From the NCBI GenBank assembly GCA_013398175.1, contig VZRZ01002444.1, positions 450,019 to 514,018 on the forward strand: 64,000 nucleotides of DNA, written 5' to 3'. The position numbers and the translations under genes were made by a program. The first letter of the stretch is position 1. Each line of letters opens with the position of its first letter. The stretch is from Climacteris rufus (taxonomy: Eukaryota > Chordata > Aves > Passeriformes > Climacteridae). The notes under the pieces were generated by a model. It saw only the letters and a list, made by a program, of their open reading frames with translations. It made no database searches and was not told where the DNA came from. Positions 11,902 through 24,600 of this stretch are shown here, in pieces.

Positions 11902-12424
11902 CTTTTCTGTTTCTATTTCTTTTCCCTCCTGTGAGACCACAGATCAGCCCATGCTGATAAACCCCCCGCTATCTGCTGCGGGCAGGCACAGGGCTGGCTG
12001 ACTTGCTGCTTTGCCGCACTGACAGCACTGACAGAGCCTCACAGCCAGAAACAAAACCAAACCAAGGCAACGGTCCCTGGCAGCCCGGGCATGACAAGCA
12101 GCCAGTGGAAAGCAGCCCAGGGAGGCTCTCTTACACAGAAGTCAAATTTTACAAAAATCATCTCTTCAGCAAATCCCCGTGAAGCCTAAGCATGACAGAC
12201 ACACAAACACATCACCGTGCTCCTGATGAGTCAGGTGAGTCTCTTTGGAAAAAGGTATTTTGACAAGTGACATATGGAAAAAGACATGGCAAGGTTTAGC
12301 TCTGAAGGTAGAAAGCTGAGGGACAACCAGGTCCCTCCTGCTTCCAGCTCACTCCCTGCACAAGAGCTGGGATTTCCCCCAGTCCCAGACCCACAAATCC
12401 CTGATGAGCCCCAGGGCACCTTAC

Positions 12425-12528
12425 CTGCCACCCTATGGAAGCACCGGTGGCCTGGGAGCAGGCTGACCCTCATCCCAGATGAGACAGCCTCCCCCAGCAA
12501 GAGCTTGGCGCGCTCAGTGCAATCCACG
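12425..12528 (-). other. Candidate untranslated exon upstream of the NCOR2 start exon
   Basis: A 104-nt interval on the NCOR2 strand is bounded by CTTTCCTGCCCAG (AG at 12530-12529) and GGCAG|GTAAGG (GT at 12424-12423). Both sites are close to consensus, and the interval lies about 1.9 kb upstream of the start exon. One frame is open through it, but I recognise no protein. It would suit an alternative 5'-leader exon. AG|GTAAG-type donors occur on this strand about as often as chance predicts, so RNA evidence is needed. Confidence 0.22.
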
Positions 12529-12916
12529 CTGGGCAGGAAAGCCCCTGCGCACACGGGGGAATTCAGAGGCACCCAGAACACGTGTATTTACACTTCCAGT
12601 ATGACTGTCCCACTTCCCCTCACGCTTCCGACTCGATGGGATTTTAATCACCGATTCCCACCCTGAGCATGGGGTTCAACACCGGCTGTGCTCACCCTCC
12701 AGGGACACACCAGCACTCTCCCAGCTCTCCTGCAGCCCATGTGCTTCTCTAGGAGTAAACCCTCCCTGCAGCTGCCAAGGACACATGCATGGGGCTCTCG
12801 AGAGCTCCAAAAGCTCAGCAGGATCTGCAGTAATTGAAGGTACTTTCCTAATCACAGATTCAAACTCGGACATCTTGGCTTACGGCCACCTACAAGTTCA
12901 TTAGCACATGTAAATT

Positions 12917-12945
12917 CACACACACACACAGACACACACACACAC
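12917..12945 (+). repeat. (CA)n microsatellite
   Basis: About 14 CA dinucleotides are interrupted once by a GA. It is a simple repeat, likely length-polymorphic. Confidence 0.9.
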
Positions 12946-14829
12946 TCTCTCCAAGGTGAAGGGTTCAGAGCCCTTGGCAGCTTTCAGCAAGCCAAGGCTT
13001 CCCTGGAAGCACAGGAGGTAGACCTGACCATGCTGAGGCAGCTGTCTACAGTAAAAGAAACAGGATGATTTTTTTTTAACTCTTCAGATCAGCAGTTCAG
13101 CTTAAAACACAGCACCAGGTGAAAAGGCACCTGGGAACAAGCTCTGAAACAGTTTAAAAGCTTTTTTGTCTCTGTCTGTGCAACTAAAAAAAAGTTAACT
13201 GTCTACTAGAGGGATACAGATGAAGGATGAAAATACAGAGGCCGACAAAACCATCCTGCACCAAGGCACAGAGCCATGCCCTGCATTAATCACAAGCTAG
13301 CAGAAACACAAAGGGATTTTTCCTTAACAAGGGCAGCAAACCACCTCGGCCTCTATTGAGGCTTCTTGTTAGAAGCCCTGGGAAGACAACAGTAAAAATC
13401 ACATGGTCCTTGCAAACAGCAAAAAGCACTGTCCATGCATTTCCACATCTGCAAATAGCAGGTCACCAACAAGATCTCAGTGCAAGCCCAAAGCCCTGGA
13501 TGTTTCTACTGCAGCAGGATTGTGGACTGGAGCCAAACAAGGTCACCAAAGCACTGGGGCAGCTCCACAGATGGCTCCGATCACACCTCAGATCCGTTTT
13601 TTATACTCCATGTGCCCAGACCAGCCCTGCTCCGAGGAGGAGGCTCCATGACCAGCTGGCAAAAAGGCTATGGGTGCTCCCACTGGGGAGTAAAGTGGGA
13701 GCACATCATCTTGTTGGGGATGTACTGGTGCCCTTCAGGGCTGGGAGCAGCTGGGACACCATTAGGCTACCTATTCCCAGCAAAAGGCACTGGGGTGCCT
13801 CCTCCTCCACAATCCTTTATTCACCATTTTTAAGAGAGGAGCACGAACAATAGGAACAGATTAATGGAAATAAGAGAGAGAGTGCAGCCAGGCCCTTTAA
13901 ATCTTTAAAATCAATCTGTTTGGTTCTTACTTTCTCAACTGATTTTGATGAGGAACAGACATTGTCTCACAGGAAAGGTATTTCCCCCCCAGTTGGAGTC
14001 TCCATCCGAGACTGTTTTACCCGCAGACCTGCATTAGCCATTACAGCACAAGGTACCAGGAGATTTATGGTCTCTGATTAGGAACAGGAGAAAGCTGGAG
14101 GTTACCACCACACACAGAATCAGGGCTACAACATTAACCTGCGGACAAGGTGAGTGCCCATGGAACCTCCTGTACCTTTTTACTTCCCATTGCTGAAGCC
14201 TTCAGGACTCTCCCATCCTCCCCCTGCCACCTCCTTCCTCTCCTGTTTCTCCTCTTCACGTGCCATTTACTGTCTAAAATTGTTTCCCCATCACCTGTTC
14301 TCCCAATTCACACCATGAAAGCACAATACAAGCCACTGCAAGTTTCTGCAGGCTGGCCCACATGCTGGGGAGCTCTGCCTGCACACCCGGCTGCCGCAGC
14401 GCCTGCCAGCTCCCAGCAGGGTCCCCCAGCTTGGGCACAGCCTGTGCTAATGGTGTGCACACATTGGGCCAAGCACATTCACATCCAGCCCAAAAGATGG
14501 GCACAGACACGTCCACAGCACCCTGCAGTGATCTACGGATTCCCAGCCAACAGCACTTGGACACAGGGCTGTACAGCTCCATGCTGGGCCTTCAGTGTGG
14601 CTCCCGGCCACAGCAAAGCACACACTGATACAGTAAGGACCATGCTAAAACCCTACAGGTCTAAAATAGGGGTTTGCAGTTAAATTCAGTTGCAAAAAAA
14701 TTTAATTAACAACATTCAACACATTTGTTGCTCTTCAAATCAGAGCCAACCTTCCTGATCAGTTCTGGACTCCTCAGGGACAGCAGGATTCCCAGGCAAG
14801 GTCCCTGGCTTCACTGGCACAATACAAAT

Positions 14830-14893
14830 ATGGGCCAGTTGCCATAATTACCCTGTGCCTTAGTTCATCCATCTGAAAGGTGAGAACAACAAG
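14830..14893 (+). repeat. MIR-type SINE fragment
   Basis: The order 'tgggccagtt...', 'ctgtgccttagttcatccatctg', then 'ggtgagaacaa' follows the 3' part of the MIR consensus (tgggcaagttact... ctgtgcctcagtttc... catctgtaaaatggg). It is an ancient, diverged, inactive copy. The 5' half is not recognisable. Confidence 0.6.
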
Positions 14894-14985
14894 ACACTCC
14901 CAGCTCACAGAAAATACCGGTTCATCTGTTCTCAGAGGAGTTTTAAAGATCCCAATGAAAACACATGGCTCAAGTTCAAAATACA

Positions 14986-15000
14986 TTTTTTTTTTTTTTT
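14986..15000 (+). repeat. Poly(T) run
   Basis: Fifteen consecutive T residues. I see no retroposon body attached on either side, so it is a simple homopolymer. On the NCOR2 strand it is an A run. Confidence 0.85.
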
Positions 15001-15639
15001 AAAGCAAGGACATGCTGAAATAAGATTAACAGAATATTTTGTTTCTTAAGTCCAGAGTAACATTACTCAACTTGTGGTCTTATGGACCATGGATGGTCTA
15101 CAGAAGACGTTAGGAGGCAGCCCACAAAGTGACTGCAGAAGACCTTATTAAAAGGCAAAAACTAGTACCACCACACCATCCAGACAAAGCAAATAGAGAA
15201 ATGCTGTTGGCACTTACCAGTGCATTTAACTGAAGAGTATTGACAACAAAGCTCATGTTTAATTACAGTAAATGATGCAGTTTTTGGAAAAAACAACAGT
15301 CATCTTTAATCAAATGCTAAATACATGACAATTTTGCTCCTCAAACAAGAAATAAAAGGTATATATCCTCCAGTCAAGTCACTTATTTTGAAATAAAAGT
15401 TAAGGAGAACTTTGTTAATGATGCTTAATTAATACCGAGCTCTAACATCCATCTCTGAGAGTCCAGCCAACAATGATGTCTAAAAAACCCCAGCACCCAC
15501 TTGCGTGTGGCACAGAAGAGAGCATTGCCACCCCACTGACATGCAGCTCTAGATCAAAACCAGACCTGAAAAGCAGCTAAGAGATTTACTCACTCTTGCT
15601 TTAAAGAACTAGTGGCAGAAGAAATAATTAAGATGCAAT

Positions 15640-15930
15640 GAAAATGGGTAGAGAGACGCTCCTAAGAAATGCACCACAACGTAACGTTAATGGATTTGTC
15701 TAATCAATATGTGCATGAAATTTTCTTGGAAGACAGCTGACATTATACGCAAATATTTGTATGTACTGTATCTGTGAAGTCCTTTCAAGAGGAAAGCAGG
15801 CCGTCTGTCATAAATTTAGGGCTCTATTCAGAATAACAAAGATAACAATGTCAGTGTCTGCAGCCCGGGAATCCACAGTTCAATCACAGCAGAGCGCAGA
15901 GGTTTTGCATTAACATTGCAGCACAGGGTC
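15640..15930. promoter_or_regulatory. AT-rich motif cluster, possible enhancer
   Basis: This non-coding stretch has a homeodomain-type 'taatca' site near 15702 and two SOX-type sites in direct orientation (AACAAAG 15835-15841, AACAATG 15844-15850). It has no repeats and no open frame. The texture resembles conserved developmental enhancers, but conservation cannot be seen from one sequence. Confidence 0.22.
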
Positions 15931-18579
15931 AACAGGAAAGATCAAGCACATCCTGAGCTCTGTGGCATGAAGGAGAGTTTATATCAAACCCCAGAGATCA
16001 AGACTTGTACCTGCACGTGATCCTAAAACATTTTTCTTGCTTTGGAGGAGTACAGAAGCCAAGCCAGACTGGCAGCACCGTGCACATGGCAGTCCGACCC
16101 CGTGGTTCCTCAGCTGCCCATTCAACAGCAGTACCCAAAACAGCCCTTGTCCCATTCCCCAGCTCACCTGCTGGCAGAGCCCTCCTCCCTCTTCTCTTTC
16201 ATCCTTTTGAACCAGATTTTATTCTTTGCCTGACCAATGGTATGGATGCACAAGCAATTACAGCAGCAGATCTGGGGGAAGAAGGGGCCTTGCAGCACCA
16301 TGACAGAGTTGCTCACAGCAGGGTGTTGCCATTTTAAGAAGGTACAACCAGTCCCTAAGGCCATGGAGAGGATGACAGAATCTCAGGACCTGAAATCTTT
16401 CATCCTGGTCTGCTGTCTCATAGCTGCAATCAGGCTGCATCAGCTCTCCCACCATGGCATGGCTCCACACAGAACCGGTTCCAGTCCCTGATGAAAGATG
16501 ACTTCTCTGCCCTGCTTCTATCACTACCCAAAGCTGCAAAGCAGGATTTGCCACTTGTATTTCTCCTTTTCAATCTTTCCAAGCTATTTTAGGCATGGGA
16601 CCCATGTTTAGCTCTGCCCCAAGATAACCTTTGCCCGCATTTGTGTACAGATCTTGGCACCGCAGTGGCACGGAGTAAGGTCAGAGCACTGGATTTTGCC
16701 AGCACCGTTCCTGGTTGTGTTTGGAAAAGCAGGTTTGCCAGAGCAGCTGCTCCCGGCAGTGGCATGACACGGGTCTGATGCTGCTGAAAGGACATGCTGA
16801 CTGTGCACTGCGATTCCTGACAGCCCTCGCTCAGACCCCAGCCCACAGGAGGAGACTCTGATTCCCCGGGCGCCGATGAGACATCTGCACACCCGCCCCA
16901 GCACGGACACCCCTTGTCAGGGGAGCACTTGCAGTGGATTTCACACGCTTGAAATACGTCTCAGCCCTCAGCAAAGGGGCTGCAAGTGACCTTGTGATGG
17001 CTCCCAGAGGGACATGTATGTGCTTAAATGAACAAGACTGACCCATTTCTCTTTGTAGGAGCACTCGGCCGTCACTGCCCAGCTGCAGGGACATTGTCTT
17101 ATTAAAATGCACAAGACACACCAAGTGCCAGCATGGCCACGGCTCCAGCCTCTGGTCAGCATCAACACGGCTAGTCTGAGTCTTTGCTTTTCAAACCCTG
17201 CCATAATGTGCCTCTTTTCCTTTAGTTCTCCCTACTCCCATTGTTGGATTTCCCCTTTCTATCAATTTAAAAAGCATAAGCACCTCCTGATTTAGCAGCT
17301 GAGACTGCAAAAGCACTCAGACAACTCATGGCTCTTTGGACAGTGAGCTTGTCAGCAGGGACACGATGGCAGAGCTGCTCCTGTTATGCAACAGCAGCGT
17401 TGCTCCTGTGCCAGGGCACCCACAGCCCTGCAAAGCCATTCCCATGCTGCTCCGCCGGGAAGCGGAGAGAGCCGGCACGCACATGGCCACACGCAACCCA
17501 CAGCTACTGACTGCCAGCTGCAGCTTAAATGCCCAAAAGGGACACTTCAAGTAATTAAAGATAGTGACAGGGAACAGTGAAACAGAAACCCACACTAAAA
17601 AAAAGGGGGAGGTGGGATTTGGATCCATGCACAGGCCATTCATGGAACAAAGGAGTTATTTTAAGTCTAGGCTGAAAATAGAAAACAAATTAGACCATGC
17701 AAGGCCTTTGTTGAAGATGATCTGCAAAGACAACTGGAAACGCCTGGAGAGGAAATTAACAAAAAACCAAACATGAAACCACCCGGGCACTGGGACTGCA
17801 AAGGGAAACAGGGCAGGGGACTGGAGGAGCAAAGGAAAGGAGTGACAGTCAGATGCCAGAGTACAGATTAGGCAGCCAAAAGAAGACAGATAAGAAAACC
17901 AGTGCAGGACAGCAAAAGCAAACCGACAGAACTGACTGTTAAAATACTAGGGATGGAAAAAGTGCTGAAAGTGCCCCATTTTGTGGTAGAAGCCCATCCC
18001 AAAGTTCCAGATACAGAAACGCAGGAGTCAAAACTAAAAAGCACATCTGCTGAGGCAAGACGGCCTGTGCAAAGGAACAAACTAAACCCTCCTCTTCCTC
18101 TGCCCAATCCCCTGTCTGGCAGTGTGGAATGCTGCAATATTCGCCCTGGGCTGCCACATCCACCTGGGATGGGATCCAGGCAATTTTAACCACACAAGTG
18201 CAGACAGCCTGTTCCAGGGCAAAGCTCCTTCTCTTCCCACTCTCAGACCCCACTTCTCCTTGGTCTCTTCCCTCAGACACTATACAATCTTTTCCACTTC
18301 AGCTACCCGCCTCTTACATTAAACACGGACTTAAATGCTGTAACTGTTATGCAGTTCTAATCTCAGTTGAATAAGCACACACCAGCAACTTTAAATCAAA
18401 AGAACCCCCGCAATTCCTTGCCGACAGTGATAGGGTAACCATGTGGCTATTTCAGCCACACTCCCAAGTACATTAAACAGCACATTAACAACCGTCGCTG
18501 TAACAACACATCACCACTGCGTCCGCTTGCTGCTCCCAGGAGCTAACCTAAAGCCCAGACTACCCAGATAAACAAGGCT

Positions 18580-19110
18580 TTTAAAATGCAAGGCAGATTA
18601 CAAAGCACCTGCGAGATTTATTTATATATTTTGCACAGAACACACTGCTCATTTGATTTTCAAACCCTTCAGTTCATGTTGCTAAAGAGACAGGTCCTCT
18701 GATGTCTTGGGCACGTTCATGAAAGCGAGGGGAGTCATCTCCTCCAGATCCTTTTGTTGAACAAATTACTCAGCTCAGGAGTGACATTTTCAGTTATTTA
18801 CATCCTGAATAAAGAAGGGAAATTCATTTTCTGGAGTTCCTAAGGTAAGTTCTTTGAGGCGAATTGTACCGCTAAACATTTTCTCCTTTCGCACGTTCAC
18901 AATTTTCAAAGGCGACAAAACATCTTTGCCTTCTAAATTATTCCTTTTCTTTCATGATCCTCTAATGATTCAGGAGTCTAAACTTCACACGAGGATCTTT
19001 GAAGAGCACCAACTGCCAGCATAAAAGCTGAACTATTATGACAAACTGCACAATTTAATGCCTCTCTAGGAAGACACGTGCAAAAGAACAGAATTACCCT
19101 AGGGAACCGA
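18580..19110. promoter_or_regulatory. Frame-poor AT-rich segment, possible conserved element
   Basis: Between about 18375 and 19490 there is no open frame of notable length on either strand, no recognisable repeat, and a mix of AT-rich blocks with isolated CpGs (for example near 18725, 18860, 18890 and 18912). Isolated CpGs surviving in AT-rich intron DNA can reflect constraint. I have no motif that fixes a function. Confidence 0.18.
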
Positions 19111-22100
19111 AACGAAGCCTGAAAATAAATTAAATGACCTGTAAACCAAGGTACTCAAAAATATATGAGATGCTATGCAGCTGTGCCATAAAATATCACT
19201 GAAGGAGTGAGTCATTTGGGAGCAGAGCTGTTTTAAAGTAACCCATTTCACTCCAGGTTTTCACTGCAGTTGCTACACGTAGCCAGCACATGGCTGCACC
19301 CCAGTTCTGCACGGGAACTGAAGTAATGCTACCTCAGTCGCTTGTGATGGTCTGTCAAAAACCAGCTCTGAACCCTCCCCTAGGCATTCCTCCTAACATC
19401 CTCCAGGTAATTACTAGCAGATACAGTCAATTTTCAGCCCAGGTTAATAACTGAATTCCAGCTATTTGTTCCTGCACATTGCTGCTGCTTTCATTTCTCC
19501 CCAGGAACACCGATGAGAAGTTCTGGCTCGCTGGTGGCCCAGTGAAAGGAGCTGCTCATTAGTTCACAGCACATCAGTCGGGGAGACAGGTCTAAGCAGT
19601 AGGAGCCATTAATTGGGTATGTTCTGCTTTCCTTGTCTAGGTAATTAATAGCTTCTAGACAGAAAGTCAAAGCCTCTCTAGAGGCACCAAAAAAATCCAG
19701 TGTTTGCATACAATGAGGACAATTTGCAGCAAGGGAAGGGGAGCAGGAGAACATCACCTCCACCATCCCCTCCCCAAACACCCCGTACACAAACCACAGC
19801 CCACTGCAGCAGGAGGCCTGGACTGCAACAAACCTGTTCTGTATCCAGGGGAGCCTTACCCTGAAAAGAAGAAAGAGCTTGCACAGCTCCAGCTCCCTCC
19901 AGGTTCACTCCAAGGCAAACGACACTTTGCAGGAGCCAGGCTTTGGGTTATGTTTCTACAGACAGGCTTACAAAACAGATGGGGATTCCTGATGTGTTTA
20001 ATAACTGAACTCACGCAAGTGGGCAAACGCGATTTCAGTGCTTCCCTGCCAAGCTCAGTCCTGCTGACAACAAGCTGTCCAAAGCTGTCAGTCACTCCCC
20101 AGCAGACCAGGAGTCCTGCCTGGCTCATCAGGACACTTCTCAAACTGCAGTCTGGGCGTACCCTTGGTCATTTGCCTCTCCTGGGCTCAGAACAATGACT
20201 TTCAACCTGTCATTTACAGGCTTCTGGGAGCCTGTGGAATAGTTTGCAGGCGTCCTTCAAAGGTGACTGAAATTCATGCCACACAGATGAGGTATCTTGA
20301 AGGGTCTGCTCTTCCATAAAGAAACAATGAGTGCCAGAGAGACAGGGTCAGAAGACTCTGGTCTCCCTGCCCTGTCATATTGGAGAGAAGGGAGAGGTTT
20401 TCCTCTTTTGCTGGCAAAATGCCCAGTCCTTGGGCTATCAGTCCATCCTGTTTAGCAACGGCTGAACTCAAAGCTATTTAGTAATAATAAATAATAACTA
20501 CTTTTAAAAGCCCCTCCTCTGCTGCCAACATCAAGATATTCCCAAGATGAGTCACTGGCCCAATCTGCTGCTGCAAAGGTACAAGCAGGTACCTCTTGTC
20601 CTCCTCCACCTGTCCTGGGGCCGAGGTTTCAGATGGTTCCTCACCCTCCAACCCTTCAGCCACATAACAGAAACAAAGAGAACCACGAGGGAAACGTCTG
20701 ACACAAAGCAGTCCTCCTCAGCTGGGCAGCACAGCTCCTGGGCAAACAGCAGCTCTTATCTCTGAGTCATTGAACTTGGACCAAAGTGATCTGGACAAGA
20801 GCACCAGGAATGCTAGCAGAGGAAAGAGGAGAGTCATAGTCCCAAGGTCAAATACTGCTTTTGTGGAGCTATAGAAACACATTACAGCATAATAATCTTT
20901 CCAGAGTCCATCTGGGAGGTACTTAAGGATGCTTCCCAGTACCTTCATGCATTGAGCTAATAACCTTGATGAAGGCCTGAGATTTAAACTAAGATGAATT
21001 CTCATTACGCACAGCAAGAAAAAACTTGGCATCCAAAATTGTCTCTGCTGAGGCAATGAATTTCCCGTGGTATCAAGTTGACACAGGGCAGCTTACATAG
21101 GGATAACTAAGATGATTATTGTCCCCAAATCTCCATGATTTCTGCTTGGGCAGCTGAGCTGCTCATGAAACAACTGCCCTTACCAGCCCTGGTACTTTAC
21201 TGGGAGTAGCCAGTGATGGTGAATTTCACTGAAAATAGCTGTGGTGCCTGTGAGGGCTCTGTACTGTGGCACATGGCCCTTCCCGTTGCTCCTACTAAGC
21301 CCCCAAGCCCACCCAGGGAACACAAATCCAACCAAGCAATCCCCATCTGCTCTTCGTACTTCACCCAATCTTCTGCCAACCACAGACCCTGCCCTCACAG
21401 AGAAATGTACTGTGGGAAAGGCACTGGAAAACACACTCTCCCAGGGAAAAGACAGCACAGAAGTGAAGAGTTCAGGAAAAATAATTTAAAAATTAAGCCC
21501 AATGTTTTTTAAATAGCCAAGAGGCAATAACAGCAGTCCAGGTGTAAAGCAGTTGCATCAGGGATTATTCCTTTGCACAGCTGGTCACTGTGTGTGTTCC
21601 CAGGGCTCTCTTGCATGGCAAACTCTTTATTTGTCCATCTTTGGAGCTGCAATTCCAGAAGAATTTGCACCAGTGGCTACTGAATACAGCCTGGTAGGCA
21701 CAAACACGCCACTTCAAACTGGAAATACAGCAAGTTTCTGTATTTGGGATAACTCTCCAGTTTTTAAGTTGTACAGGAATTTTTACAGATGAACACAGCA
21801 CACAGCCCCCTACCCCGTGAAGCTCTGTTGCATGTTTTGTCCAGGAAATTCAGTCTGCTTTAACACAAAACACTTGACCACAATTTCAACTAATAGAAGA
21901 ACTGCCTGGCCTTCAAGAGGAGCAATGTCATCCTCCCAACAGCTGGGAAATAGCAAGCTTCCTACACAATCACTGCCAGACTCTCCCAGCACGTCCAGAG
22001 CCTCCCAGCAGCAGCTCCACACAGCTCAGGGGTGCTGCCTTGCAGGATGGAGATGACCCAGGTGGAAGGTTGTTGACTGACTTAGGCAGGCAGGATAGGG

Positions 22101-22139
22101 AGCTCCTTAGTCCTCCTCCCACACCTCCAGTTTAAGGGG

Positions 22140-22430
22140 TGTGGAATGGCTTAATTATGCCCCTCAAGGCAGGAAGAAGTCACTTGTCTTTAAATACTCA
22201 AACTTTTATTGAGTTAACAAGTTTTAACAAGGTCAAGGCTTGAACAGTAAACTCTTATCCAAAGGGGAATTCGCTGTTTCCCCTCTCGCAATTCATTAGT
22301 GTCCCCCAACATTTGTTTCTTATCCCTGGGTTAAAGCGGTAAACTTTACAGACAGAGAAAAATCAAGGAAAGAAAATATTTGTTCAGTCAGACAGGATAA
22401 ATAAACCTTCATTTCCTTCACCCTATCACA
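22140..22430 (-). other. Possible LTR-like or 3'-end fragment with AATAAA signal
   Basis: On the minus strand a CAATAAAAG polyadenylation-type signal occurs near 22214-22206. It follows about 200 bases of moderately AT-rich sequence with no reading frame. On the minus strand the segment would end in TTCCACA near 22140, the sort of end seen in retroviral LTRs. I cannot find a matching TGTGG-type start or a flanking target duplication, so this is only a resemblance. An old solo LTR or a 3'-UTR-like sequence are both possible. Confidence 0.15.
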
Positions 22431-23526
22431 ATCACCTGGTACTCAACAAAACACCCACACCCATCCCCTTGGAGGGGCCCACAGGCAGGATGGCAGACAG
22501 AGCACCCTCATCTGTCACCTCCTGCCCAGCGTGAGGGTAAGCTCTGGGAAACCCCCCCAGTTCAAATCCCTGTGGTCTCTGCACTGCAAACAGCTGCAGA
22601 ACAGCTGGCTGGGAACTGAACAACGGGCTCAGGCCACCAGAGCCAATCCCTTCTCCCCACATTTCCTACAGCATGGCTGGTTGCTGATGAGTAGGAAATC
22701 TCCAGAAACAAACACACAAATATTACAGACAGATGCTAGAGGTAAAGAAATGAATGCTGAACTGTTTAACAATATGGAAAGAGACATATTAATTGCAGCC
22801 TTCCCCAAAACCACCTCCCTGCTCCCTCAGCCCAAGCCTGGAAAAGGCTTCCCAGTTTTGTTTTTACATCAGCCACCCACAAGGCAGGACCATTCCCACG
22901 TCCCCATGTGCTCATTTACATCATCAGCCTTGCCACAACATTTTCAAGTCCTTCAAGCTTAGGCTGCTACGGAAAGCACAGCATTACCCTTCAAACATAC
23001 ACCAGTCACCAAGATCATTTAACAATGTGAGCAGAAAATCACCTGCTAGGAAGGAGTGGGGACGTATGAAAAGTCAGCCCTTGCCAAATTTTACTTCCTA
23101 CAGCCCTGTGAGAAGGGCAGAGCATCAGGGATTCACTTCACTCAACGCACTTGAGAGGTTCTACTCACTGTCCACTCGAGGATCCCTCAGCAGCAGTTAC
23201 TGACCTGAGCAGAAGTGCCATCAATCAGAAATAAAGCAATTTTAATTTCTCCAAGCAGGAGTTTGTACTGGTTTGACTGAATTTGCTTTTAAATCAGGTC
23301 TGCTTAAACTGGAGCTGGTTTCCTGCTGCAATTCAGATATCCCATTACACAGCTCATCCCAGCTGCCAGCTCTGTACAGCTCAAGCAAATGGAAAGTTGA
23401 GCCATTCATGGAAAAAAATGCTTTTATACATGGACAAAGGAATCAGATTTAAAAAAACCACTCTCTTCTATAATCTTGTGTACAGAATTTACCTCTAGGT
23501 TCTGGTTCTTGGTTAAATAAAGGTAA

Positions 23527-23644
23527 GGCCAGGTTGGATGGGGGCTTGAGCAATCTGATCTAATGGAAGGCATGCGGGGCAGGGGGCTGGAACTAGATGA
23601 TCTTTAAGGTCCTTTCAAAGCCCACTCATTCTAAGATTCTAGGA
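23527..23644 (+). repeat. CR1 LINE 3'-end fragment
   Basis: A clear avian CR1 tail: 'ggccaggttggatggg', 'gagcaatctgatcta', 'ggctggaactagatgatc', 'tttaaggtcc', ending in a degenerate ATTCTA-type octamer repeat at 23629-23644. It is 5'-truncated, plus orientation, and non-coding. It inserted in the antisense orientation to NCOR2. Confidence 0.92.
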
Positions 23645-24099
23645 CAACTCAGAAGACAGCACACTTCTGGACACAGAGCAGGATACAGAGCTTAGCCTGT
23701 ACCTCTTCTCTTTCAAAGCAACCTTCCCTCTCTCCTACTCCACCCCAGCCACTTCAACTCAATCCCAGTTTGACTCCCATGCCTGCAAGCAAACCACCCT
23801 CTTCCCTACACAACTCTTAGATCCCTCAGCCTAGATCAGCAAGGCTGTAGGGAAAACTGCAAGACCCCAGCTGCTCTAGCAGGAAGCCAGGTCAGCTGGG
23901 ATGTTCATGAATCGCCACTGGCATTACCAGGGCTCTGCTCCCAGTCAGCAAAGAGCTCTGTCAAAGCTGCTCCCCAGGACAGTGTCCACAGGCACCAGGC
24001 AGAAGCAAGGGAACAGATTCTGTGCCTTAAACACACCAAGAACAATCTGTTGCAAGGTACTTAATACTTCAACACATGAAAGGCCTAAAATATAATTTC

Positions 24100-24600
24100 T
24101 GTCAACCTAATCGGCCTTACAGGTCCACATTGTATTTTATTAGCTAGATGCTAATGGAGCTACCCTACATCAGGCTCCATTTTAAAACTTACAAATAGTT
24201 TATAAAGGCTTAATCAATCATTAAATAGGTGTTTGAATAAATGGCTAAATCAATCATAATAAGCCATAACTCTAAGTAAGCTATTGGACTTTGTAACAAT
24301 CTGCAATATCTCCAGCTGAGATTCTCACACCTACATATACGACCCCATCGTGTTGCAGACCTGAAGAACAGAACGTGTTATCTATCGCTTCTTAACTATT
24401 TGTACGTAGGCTTTAATGTAAATATAGACCATATATTGTCACATTCCATGTAGGTGATGTTAAAAATACAGATGAAACATTGCAGAGCACTAAAAAGTGG
24501 TCCTTTGGGATGGCACTGGAGAATATTTAATAAAAGCAAAAGCTGCAGGCTAATTTCCCCTGGGAGTTCCCATTTAGAGCCTGTCGCAGTGAGAATCCAT
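24100..24600. promoter_or_regulatory. Homeodomain-motif-rich AT segment, possible enhancer
   Basis: Two identical AATCAATCAT sites (24212-24221 and 24248-24257, 36 bp apart) match the PBX-HOX composite core ATCAATCA. Several TAAT-type sites lie around them, and there is no repeat or open frame. The combination is typical of developmental enhancers in vertebrate introns. Function is inferred from motifs only. Confidence 0.25.

Noticed and set aside
14150..14683. 177-codon plus-strand frame
   Set aside because: It starts in a C/T-rich tract, matches nothing I recognise, and has overlapping frames on the opposite strand.
15216..15228. Possible 12-nt microexon on the minus strand
   Set aside because: A GTAAGT donor and a CTTCAG acceptor are present, but such short pairs arise easily by chance and nothing supports inclusion.
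21184..21233. Possible 48-50 nt minus-strand exon before GTAAGG near 21183
   Set aside because: The pyrimidine tract is short and weak, and no homology supports it.
22545..22570. tRNA B-box-like AGTTCAAATCC
   Set aside because: No matching A box, acceptor stem or cloverleaf can be drawn around it.
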